NCBI GenBank assembly: GCA_020086605.1
Contig: JACBWW010000015.1
Location: 20,457,085-20,521,084, forward strand
Direction of reading: 5' to 3'
DNA length: 64,000 nt
DNA from: Lanius collurio
Taxonomy: Eukaryota; Chordata; Aves; Passeriformes; Laniidae
The notes beneath the pieces were generated by a model. It worked only from the letters and a program-made list of their open reading frames with translations. It searched no databases and was not told where the DNA came from. Positions 15,101-27,100 of the stretch are shown piece by piece (within the stretch, counting starts at the first letter, position 1; the number at the start of each line of letters is the position of its first letter). Made by a program: the position numbers and the translations under genes.

Positions 15101-18100
15101 TGAAAAATTACAACCTCACAAAAAACTTCCCTGAAGTTACAAGGCAAAAATAAAATAATGCAGTTACAATGTGATAGACTAAACTATTGCTTAAGGGAGA
15201 ATAAAGTATTACAAAGTAAATTAATTTTGTGCCAGTCTTAAAAAATGAGCACCTTTTCAGTGTATATGAACTGGAAGGGAAGCAGCTGCTCTTATGTTTC
15301 TTTCCCACAGTTCTCATTACTCAACAAGACAGAGCTGGATATTTCCAAAGAGGGAAAGGAAATTCTCAGTGAGGCTACCATTTATTATATTTAATATCAT
15401 TATAGTTTAGGTTGCATTTAATCACTAGAACTTTCAGTGTATGACTCTTATACTTTCTGCTGTGCAGACTCAGTACACAGTGCTCATCTTGAAGACCTCT
15501 GATCTGTTCATTTCTTTAGTGCTACCCTGATGGCTGTTTCTGTTGTTTTGTAAAGACTTGTCTGCTGTAAATAAATGAGTCACGTGTATAATCAGACTAA
15601 ACTAGATAACATAATACTTTCTTTGGCCTGGAAATCTATGAACTCAGGCCACCAAATACTACAAACTCAGAGATATATTCTTCATATTTTGAACTGCTGA
15701 ATGTTATTAGAAATACAAGATGATATCGTAAGTGCTACGTATTATTTACTCCAGTGCAAAAAACCCCAACTCATAAGACTAGAATTTCACCAAACAGGTT
15801 AGCAAAAGAACAGCAATATAAACCACAAAGGTTAATAAAACACAGGCCATAACAACCCATTGATTTACATGTGGTTGACTTCCAATGAAAACTGATCCAC
15901 TTGCAAAGACATTGGATCAAAGCAGGGCCACAAACTTCAATTTAAATGAAGATGTGACTAAAATGTACATCTATTTATGATTTGTACGTGGAGGTATTTA
16001 GACTAGAACATGTTAAAATTCTACACCTAAAATAATACTGTATATGCAGATTAATGAAATGTGCCTGTCTCAGTTTCATTCAGAGACTTTCATGAGCCAA
16101 ATTTAATCCTGATAAAACTTTGTGGAGCTACACCAGGACACAGTATTTATATTATTAATAAATAATTCACTTTAAGTAGCAGTGCTATGGAAATACTGTT
16201 TAGATGATTTAAAATGTGCTTAGTTGCACTGAAGCATAGTAACATAAAACATAAGGCTGAATTAAGTACCCAAATAAATTTCACTTACCGAAGAGGGGAA
16301 AAAAAAAGAGACAACTATATATTCTAGAGAAAATAAGCAAAAATTTCTTGTCTGTTATTGCTGAATGTACGAAAAGGACTTGAATGAGCTTCTGTTAGTC
16401 TTCAACTAAGATTTAACATTATGAAAACTGGATGTAAATTTGAGATTAGTATCATGGACTTACCAAGTTCTGCTAAATTACCAAATGCAACAAGGCACAT
16501 TTCTGTCAGCGCTGCATTTTGGCAATGAATACCCAACAATTTCACTAACGTAGGAATAACACCCATATTGATAAGCTGTGACTGCAAGGTATCTACATAA
16601 AAAGAGAGTACAACAATGAGTTAGCATTTCTCTTCATTTTCTTTTAACCAAAAAAGCATTTTTCACACAAAGCAACTTCTAGGCTAAGCAGCATTAAAAT
16701 GTCCATCTCCTCTACTCTTCAAATTAGATTTGAGATATGAACTCGTAATTCTTGGTCCAGACTTGAGATATGGACTTCTAATTCTCCTTGTCCCTGGCAA
16801 TGGAATGTAATCCCAGAAATACTCCTTCCTGATTTGGTCATAGGGTGTAGTAAATTATGCAGATACTGAAAATTTTGTGGTTATCAGGTTCCTAATATAG
16901 GTCAGATTTGGGGCTCACTGAGACTAGCTGACTGAAATTGACCTGAACTAGGTCAGTGAAACAATGATTTATCTGAGAGCCTTTTCTATATACTCTTTTT
17001 AAAATTAAAGATCAAAACTGGAAAATTAAAATTAGAATGAATATAAACTGGCACTGAAATAAACATGAAAAGTTTCATAAACACAGGAAGTCACAATGTA
17101 GATTATGAAGAGCTTGAGAAAAAAGAAAGTTTAATAAAGACAAAAAATGGAAGGTTTAAGAAAAGTCCTTAGAAGCCATTCTGATAATTTCTTGCATAGG
17201 ATGAAAGCTTACAGTATTTACAAGTAAGAAAAGTATTGCTCCTAGGTGTCTGCAAATAGAAAGATGCTTTGATGGTTAGGCAGAAACATGATTGGTTTAA
17301 AAGATTATTTGTAACAGTATTTCCTCATACACATTTTACCTATAACATAGCAAAGAAGAAAAACATTGTTTCACAGTGAATAGAGTGAAGCAGACATAAA
17401 CACACCAGATGTTGTTTAGTAATTTTCCTAAGCATCTTTTTTCCTGTATTTCTAAAGCACTTCAACTATGTTTAAATGTTACAGACTCAAAAGACAAGGA
17501 AGGATCCAAAGCCCAGTGAGGTCAAGAGAATTGTATTACTTCATTTAGCTTTTGGTCAAGGCCTACCGGGGAATTCTGAGGGGGTTTTTGTGGGTTTTTG
17601 TTTGTTTGTTTTTTGGTGTGGTTTTCTTGTTAAGGAATTTATTCTAGGCAACTGAAATCAGTTGGAGTTCTTATATCTGTGGCATCAGAGCCATAAAAAG
17701 TTTCACATTTTTACAGGGAGATAAAAACATATGACATCTGAAGTTTAGCAAATTTAGAATCATCTCATGCTCTTGAAAAACTCTGTGCACTCAAAATTCT
17801 GCCAAGCATGTTTGAAATTTTCATATAATGAAAATTATGATTCCAAAATATTTAGCTCATTTGTATTCAGTATAAAATAATTTGATAATAATTATGAATT
17901 TGGTATACTAAGTAAATAGCATGGTTATTACAGGTTATTGGGGATGAGCAGGAATCCTTGTGACTTGACATCTTTAATAAAACTGTATTACTTACCAGTA
18001 ACTGAATTTCCTTTTTTGGGGGGAGGGATTACCTCTTCCACAGAGTCATGGTCTTTAGTGAAAATTATGAGAACGCCATGTTAGACACCAAAGAGCTGTT

Positions 18101-21100
18101 GAAGTTGTCAAATTTCAGGTAAGTACAAATTGTACTAGCGCATGCATTGAATGCCATTTTACCTCTGGCAGATGTGTGAGTCACTACTACACCCTCCTAC
18201 TTCATTCCAAACTGACTATAAAAATCTGTCTTTCAGTGGGAAAACTGGGGAGAGGGAGAGATGGAATGGTTCTATAGAGAAAATTATTGTGTAGGAGAAC
18301 TCAAGTTACTGGTAAATAATCTGTTTTTGTCCTTGGCTTGTAATTGTTCCCTGCAAACACTTAAAAATTCTGAAGGAAAACTGGTCGTCATGGAGAGTGG
18401 GAGAACAAAGACACAAACCACAAATGCCATAGAAAATTATGTGGAAAGAAATTGCTTTATTACTAGACGATACCTTTAGTCACTCCAAAAATCACTTTAT
18501 CCAACTTTACTGGATAAAGAAACAATCTCCATGGACTTCATTCCAACATCAGAAGCATAAACTCTCCATTTTGAGCAGGGTTTTTTTCTGCTGTCTCTTT
18601 CTTAATACAAAATATATAAAAAGCATGGAGGAGATGAAAAAGGGAAACCATATAATCTTTGAAAGGAAATAGGAATCTTTAGAGCCAAACAGAAAGATAT
18701 ACTGTTGATCAAGAGAGCACAGAGTGCACTGACTAAAGGACCTCTAGAATCTCCAAATTAAAAAAAAAAGGAAAGAACCCCATATTCTAAGAAAGAACAA
18801 TTGTACTGAGTCAAAAGTCAGGTATTATACCAGACTCCATACCAGTCTGATTTTCCCAGAGTAGACAGATTGAGTACAGGAATAATCTATCTACAGTGGT
18901 AAGAATGGCATTACAAGAATTGTCAATAAAGTAAATATTGCCTTAAGAGCCGTAAGTGTTAATTTAAAATTTGTAAATTTTCTCATTTGACAAAGACATG
19001 GCAACCCTGTGAGTCACAAAACTGCACAAGAAGCAAGTCCTTTGAAAATAAAAGGCTGCCAGCAGCTATTTGCTGTGTTTATACTTAAGCCTGGGCTTGC
19101 CATACAAATTCTGGACCTGACATTTACATATGTAATTATCACCAATAGGAGGTTCATTCTCTAGCAAAGTCTATTAAGCAATTTAAGAGAAAAGCATTAG
19201 GCATCTCACTGGTACGGAGACCTAGCGCCCTTTTTAGTTCAGATAAATTAAAAACATCGAAGTGGTTCAATCTCTCTGCCCTAGGAAAGACCTCAGACTG
19301 GGTATCTTGGGCTGTGTATCTTGGCCTTTCATTGCAGAAAGTGTTAATGCCCTACTACAGCAGGAGACAAATTTGGAGAAACATGCATCCATCCTACAAT
19401 CCGTTGTCCGACACAGGACTAAAGTGAGCCATGGTGCCAGGCAACGTGGTGTTTAAGGATGGAACAGCACTTCTGTCCACCTCCCTAAGCAGAACTTTAT
19501 GCACAGCAAGCAGGAAGCATGAAAAACTGAATGCCTCTTCTGAATTTATGACTTATAGCCACATTTTACACTGCTATCACATGTTGCACTATGCCTGTGT
19601 GTTCTTTTGGGGTGAAAAGCACTGACAGTGATGCTGTACAGATGCATATACAGGTAGATAAAAGGCAATCAATACATGCGCCAGCACAAAGAATTACCTA
19701 CCTAAAACTTGAATTTCAATGGCTCCATGTCCTTCGGTGACACACATGGAAACTCCAAAGAGTAAGATCTGAGGAGAATATCCCAAATTGAGAACTTTAT
19801 TTGGGGTATTTTAGTAAAAAATGCTGATTTAGGCTAATTCATGATTTTGAAAAGAATTTCAGAAAACAACTTATCATTTGTGTCCCATCAGTAACTCTGA
19901 TTATAATGCTGAAGGAAAATTAGTTTTGTACAAATTGATGGCATAATTTCATACCCTAGAGAAACCTGCTTGCAATCCCCACAGCTATGTTAAATCATGA
20001 TATAATATAAAAGTGATTGTATGGATTATCTCACTATGGTAAGGAGCATACTTTTGATCTGCTTTTACATACTTTAGGTTACTTTGCATTTAAGTATATT
20101 TAGGTCTTGAAAGCATGCTAGGCATCTCTAGCTGTGATGTAAATGAAACAAAAACCAAGACAAGCATGAAAATTTGCAAAGGTAAGTCTTAGGAGGAAGC
20201 ATTACTGAAATATTGCTGTCAGACCATAATAATGGTGCCATAAATCTCCCTTTCACTTCTTGTGTATTTACATAGGTTCTGCAGATGGTCAACAGTGCAC
20301 ATCAGACCCCAACATTCATTCCAGTTGCTAAGAGTTTTGTGAGAATAAGAAAGCAGCTGTATGATTTAACATCAGGATGTAACATTTTACAAAGGTACTG
20401 AAGGCAAGACAATCCCGACAGACTGAAGTTTACTGTGAAATGAAATGAGGCAACAATCTATAAACGTAATTATTTTTATCTACGTATATATGCTCATATA
20501 TATAAATGTATGTATACTTTCACACATGCATACTGTATCCAGTTAACTTCTGATCTCCAGTTTGACTACCTAATAAGCTAATTGGCCTAGTTCTTCCATA
20601 ATTTCTGCATTTCTTTAAAAAGCCTTCATGGTTTGTTTCAGAGATCTTGAGAGACAATTCGCTACGTTACAGACTGATCCCATTAACTTGCAAATAGTCT
20701 TGGCTCACAGGATTATGAGATCTGCAAAATAACCACTCATATTTCTAACTCTTTTACGTGAGTGTTTGCATATGATTGTTAATTTTATTAGATTAGTTAT
20801 TAGTTTTCCCCTCTTTATCCAAGCCTGCTTTGCTTCTTGCTCTTAAGCAGATTAATGGCTACAGAGAAGCTAATAACTAAAGCAGGGATGAGCTATTTGT
20901 GTCTGATTGAATTTGGGTAGTAAAATACAATTATGACAAGAGGGTCAAGATAACCTGGCTGAAGGCAAAGGGACATTTTCCATCAGAAAAAAGCCCTCTT
21001 GTTTCTAGCAATGGAATCAAATATAAACACTTCTTTTTTAAGCTTAAAAGAGCTGCAAGAAATACCAAAGTTTAAATTTGTTGTCTTAACAACTGTAGTT

Positions 21101-24100
21101 ACTAATGAAATGGTAAGATACTAAGGAAGCAAAGAAAGAATTGAGACAGTAAGCAAAAATAATTCCTGAACACAGGCAGATGACACAAGAAGCTTGTAAA
21201 AGGAATCCTGGTTTTAAAACTTAGACAACAGTGTTATGACTGGATTTACAATTGCAAGCTGAGTATCCAGAATCAGGATGAGATACAAGAATGCTCCATT
21301 AATTTGCTCCATTTAGGAAAAGGAAATCTTACTTGTAGCTGCTCCTTAGTTGCCTTTTTAATAAAACTCATGTGTGATAAATCCCTTGAAGTACTCAAGA
21401 TTGAGTCTCTCATGTTAAAAAAATAAGGCAGTTGATAGTTACTAATAATGAAGTAGTAGCTATTGGAAAAAGAGGGCAATTAGATGACTGGGAATGACAA
21501 ATTGTTTAGAATCAAATAAAACAATTTATATACTCTTTTGCTCATAAAATGCTAATGATTGGAAAATATTAGGGTGTTCACAGCTAATTAGATGCAACTA
21601 AGAACCAACTGTGCTGTAATGGTCCTTAAGTGGATAGCTAGTACAAACTAGAAGAGTGCAAGTCATTAAGAGCAGGCAAAGAAATCTTCCAAGTCCCCAC
21701 CTGTAACTTTTTAACATGGCATGCCAAGCTGGAAAAGATTATAGAAACATGCAAAGAAAAGGCAGAAGTGCTATTCCAAAGACTCAAACACTTCCTCCTA
21801 ACCTAATATTTTTTCTTTTGTTTTTGTCTAATTGGTCTCCATAACTACGGACAAAGAAATCTGTGACTCTAGGCTGCAATTCCATACTCCTCATCCTTCA
21901 GCAAAATCAATGCAGTATTTATCTTCTTTGTAAGTAGCTAGGATCAAACCTTTGCAAATAAATCCCGAAAATGGCATTCACTAAGCTGTGAGGACAATTA
22001 ACTGCAAGGGCAATCTCAGTTTTCATGTTTAACAGGTCAGCAAAGAATTGTATTTAGTCAGAATATTATTCATCTGCTGGGGCAATGCATGGAAGTGATT
22101 GTCTTGGGCTCCTAGTTGACATTGACTAGCTGTCCTGAAAATTTACGATGGCCCACAGGTGATATTTTTAGATCAGCTCACAATTATGGTCCAATTGTAC
22201 TCATGACCCTTAAAACTGGTAAGACAGGTCAACTGCCTGTTTCTCCATTCACATGCTACAGGTATGGTCACTGAGTTTTATTCTAAAAATTTAGTCCTCT
22301 AAATCACTTTTCTTTTTTTAAAATATTGATTTGGCGTATTATCTGGGGTTTAATTCAATTCATTGCCCCAGTCAGTGAGCAAATTCACAGTGGGACTAGA
22401 GGACACAAATCTGACACAGCCTACCCCTGAATGCTGTGCCAAACACGAGCTGGGTTCCTACAAAAGGGACCCTTCCTCAAGGAGATAACCAAGCATGTGG
22501 GGTAAGGTGGAGGTTTGATAAAGCCCCAGCACTCCTCCCTGATGTGATGGTAGAACACGGGGCTGGTAAGCACCCAGGTCCAAGAGCTGGGAACATTCTG
22601 GCATTTCTCACATCTGACATTGCTTCAGTGGCTCCTGTGAATAGTGTGTGTGTGAGATGACAGATGTCCTCTAGCAAAGAGGAGAGCAGCTAGTGAATCC
22701 TCCTGGCTGTCACCAAACCACACAACTGCTTTACTGATTGCATCAGAATAAGCTGTTTTACTAGATGGAATGAGTCATTTATTCAATGTTCATAACAGTT
22801 AAGCTGTTCAGAAGCTGCTTGTTTGGGAGATTTATGTCATAATTAGTTTTCCTAGAGAAGATCTTCTGGGAGCTTGGTCACTGAAGCAAAACTGGTAACA
22901 GTATCTCTACACATCGCTTTTGGACTCGTCTGTTTTGAGCCACCAAGTATACTGTATGCTCATTAGTCTTAATTAATGCAGAGGATTCTGGTAGCTTAGA
23001 GGTGAGAATATCTATTTGTTCCAAATACTGTAACAAAGAAAGTACTGAATTAACACTATGAAATATAATAAATGTGATACTCATGCAATGTAGTCAAGCA
23101 AAACAGTTCTTGGAAACTATATGAAATAAAAGAACTAGAAAGTTGCTATTTAAAGATGGAAGAAGTACTGTAAACAAGAATTCTTAGATAATAAAAAGAA
23201 AAGAGGAGGAAAAGAACCCAATGTAAGAACAAGAAAAAGAGATGAGACACACACAACAGTTATATTTGGAACTGGGTGAGTAACACAAAGAGCTGAGATC
23301 TCCAGAGAGATGGCATAGAAAACACACATAGTAACTATGCTAGAAGAGATTATAAAGCAGATCAAAACTGTATACAGTGAAGTCTATGGACCATCCTGAA
23401 AGGCAGAAAAGATTTGGGTACATAGGATTGGAACATGAGTTACAGCAAATGCTATCTTTCAGGAAATGGTAAGTAACTAATAAAGAAGATATTTCTTCCT
23501 ATGATAAAACACTGTAATTCAGGAAATGGGCATGATTGAAGACAATGTAATGTATTTGTAATCTGTGCCATTGCAAGTAAGGAGAACAGCCTCTCTGTAG
23601 CCTTCCTAACATATTCCAATTTTCTTCCCATTTTGAAAACTTGAAAATGTGTGAATGCTGTAAATATACTTTGGCACATTAAAACACTTTTGTGTAGAAG
23701 CAAGCTAGGTATTAGTTTATACAACTAATGTAGAACACTGTTGTGTTACTCTCAGTGGTCAATGGTTTCTCATTTTATATATGCTTGTGTTTTTGTCCCA
23801 GTCCCTAAACATCTCCAATTAAAGACATAATGAACATAAACGTATAATTTGTAGATACAGAACAGTGTTGAACATACCTATAAATGATTCCCCATTTCTC
23901 TTAGAACAATGTAATATATGGTTTTATATACATTTCACAAGGAGAAAAATTATTAACTGTTTGACATACATACCCTTAAATAATTAACAACACTGCAACA
24001 AATTAGTCTTATGATATAATTTGATACCAATGAGAAAGAGAGGACTTAATGTAGCCTTCTAATTAACTTCTGTAAATCTGTATGATACGCCTTTATGCTT

Positions 24101-27100
24101 TGCTTTTAGACAGAGAAGTAAATTCTAGATGCTGATCTTAAAATTTTATACAATTTATGATATATAGAATTGTGTCAGGAATACATCTAGTATTTTTAGG
24201 AACATAATTTTACTGAAACAGAAAATTGTATATGTTAATTGATGTCCCTGATCTCTTCAAGAATAACTCAGTGTTAAGCATCCACAATGTAAACCTACAG
24301 ATGACTTTAAGTTATTTTTTTTTGTTGGGGTTGTTCTCCTGGTAGACATAAAGCAAATTTTCGGTGTTGTTTACCATTCTCATTGCTATAGTTCATCAGC
24401 ATGCCACAAAAGACAGTCAAGAGCTTCTCACTGGCTGGATCTGTTTTACTGCACAGTGACCTTAAATGGTCTACTACAATATGTGCACCACCTGCATGGT
24501 CAACTGCGTTCCTGCCCTCATCTGTAAAACAAAGAATTACATTAAAAAAAATGAAACCAAACCCCACCATCGAATCCCGAACGTAACAGTAATCACACAA
24601 AATGAAGCTTTTAAACAGAGTGAAATCATTCCTCCAGTGTTGTCAAATTCACCTAGAGAGATGATTGAGGGCCAGCTTTTAGTACAACAGAGCTAGAAGA
24701 GTGAAAAGACCTACAAAAAAATGGATTAACCACTTAGCACTAATACCTTTGTAAAGAAGTTCAGTGTTTGCGGCAGAGCTGCTGGAGCTGATAAATAATA
24801 CTCTGAAGATACACTGAGTTTTGCCAGAGGGCGGTACTGAGCACCTGACAAAGCCTAGTCCATACACAGGTAAATTTCTCTTGCTGTTATGCAGATCAAG
24901 AAATTGAAATACAGAAAATAAATTGCTTGGGTTACTTAAAAAGGGGAATAAAACAGATAAAGCAGATAGAGGTACAAGTTCCCAGTGGCAACTGTTCATG
25001 CATGCACTCTGCCACACAACACGTTCTCTGTACTTCTATAGTTGAAATTTAATACCACTATCAGATTCTTTTTGTATGGCTAAAAGAAAAATTTTATCTG
25101 CATCTATAAAAGACTACAACTTTCTGAAGGGTTGTAAATAATATATCATAATCTTTGTAGGAACTCTTCCCATATAACAAATCAGATTTGATGCAACAGT
25201 GTAGGAATAAAGGAAAAATAGGCCTTCTATTACAGTAATCATCCATACTGCTTCCTTCCCCAGCAGGCAGTAAGCAATAGACAACAGTCAATAAACTAAA
25301 TTCTGGGGCTTCCAAAAGGAGAGATTTCCATGTGAGTTACCACTAGAATCAGCTGGAGAATCTGGATGAAAATAAAAGCTTGGGGGGCAAGGAGGAGGCA
25401 ATCATTAAAGTTTTGCAATATAAAAAACTCCAAACTTTCTCCTTCATTTTTAAAATTCTTTCCTCTCCTCCTTGTTAGTCACCATTCTATTGTCACTCCT
25501 CTCTCTCCCCATCATATATGGAGGTCAAGCTACCAAGTTTTCATCATTCTTCAACGTATTCAGCATGAAACCCAAGGCTGTACACATTTATAATACAAAC
25601 TTCCACTGTAAAGTGTTTCAAAGCTCTGCAAAAAGAAGCTTCTAAATCTTCCAATTCTTGTTAGTACTATTTACAAACTATATATACCCCTTTTATTATA
25701 TATAAAAAACAGGATTCTAAGTATTGCATATAGGGACTTCAGGAAATTTGTTGAATGGAGCTGAAGGAGAGGTAATTCTTGCCAGGTCTTAACTTAAAAT
25801 TATTACCAAAGCAGTTAGAGTTTTGCAGAATAAATTCACTGCCATGACTGTTTCCACCTTGGACAGGATCAGGATATCAGAAAACTGTGTTTCACTGCAG
25901 GCATGCCTATCTCATTTTGAAAAAGGAGAAACTGTAATCTAGTACACAGTTAAATTCAACGTAGGACTCTGTGTCAAGGAACAACTGTTAAAAAAAGGAC
26001 AAACAGAAAAGAAATCACTCACATCCTTGATGTCGTAACAAACATTGCTGTAATGCTGAAACAAAAGGAAGTCCTACATCAAAATATAGTGAAACAATAT
26101 AATCAGGTGTTTAGACTCAGTGCTTACATCTACCAAATCAGCAGAGAATAAAAAGTAATTTGGGTTGGAATATTCAAGCATTCTGCTTTATGTATCCTTT
26201 TCTGGTATTTTGTTATTAGAAAATTTATGCAAACACAAGATTTTATATTTGACTCACCTGTTCTTTGAGTCAAAATAGGTGTGCAAAATGAAACTTAATC
26301 ACTGATTCTGGATCAGATGGACTGAATGTGGTTCTCAAGTTTCTATAATGCAACTGAAATCAACAAGCTAGGATGATAAATTCAGGTAAGAATCACATGG
26401 CAAGCTCAACCCTGTGTCTTGGTGTTGGTGAACAACATGTAAAATATGTAAGCAAAGAATAATATAAAGGTAGAGTTGGGTGATGGTTTGGAAACAAGTG
26501 TTAAAACATAAAAAAAAAAAAAAAAGTTACAAGCTAACTTCCTTACCTGGACAGAATTTGGCAGAACTCTACTGAAAATTACTGTGGGATAGTATTTTAC
26601 AAAAAATCTGAATCATATATCCTTTAAATTCCCTTATCTCTAGTTTGTCAAAGAAGTTATATATTAAAAACTGCTGTACAGTCTCTCACTTCAAACACAT
26701 GACAAAACTCTTATCCACACAATGTTTTTGTTAGGTAAACAGATAATCAGCTTCTATTGTATAGACAGAAAAAGTAAAAGCAGGAAGATTCAGAGACAAA
26801 TCTCACTCCAAGAAATGTCTGTCTTTATGGTATACTCAAAAAGTTAGGTACAAATGAACCTCAGGATCCCTCCTGAGGAGGTGACAGGCTGTAAGTGCCA
26901 GCCTTTGACAGGACTACACAGGATGGTAGACTTGTAAAGGAGATGCCATAACCGAGTTTGTTGCTCTCCCTCTTTCCCATGCTGGAGCTCACCCTGCATG
27001 GCTGCTGCTCTGCCCTAGGCAGCTGAGTGAAGAACAGACCTGGGCGAATGTTATAATTAGGATCTGGTGCTGCCTTCTTCACCCAAGATGATTAACTCAG

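Larger units (their letters stand above)
16593..24374 (-). other. RAP1GDS1: RAP1GDS1 intron 5, containing two candidate cassette exons
   Basis: This is a phase 1 intron of 7782 bases between the alternative exon 5 and exon 6. It contains a short direct repeat (16730-16793) and the exon-like segments at 17996-18052 and 19702-19794. A moderately GC-rich patch lies near 22.4-22.7 kb. No transposon was recognised. Confidence 0.9.

Noticed and set aside
16260..16320. Consensus donor GTAAGTG on the minus strand in intron 6
   Set aside because: It is preceded only by a pyrimidine tract, leaving no plausible exon, so it is a decoy site.
26250..26340. Strong donor-like gtgagtca at 26256 with possible upstream acceptors
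   Set aside because: With the phase 1 entry, the acceptors I tested lead to an in-frame TGA. It could only be a poison exon and nothing else supports it.
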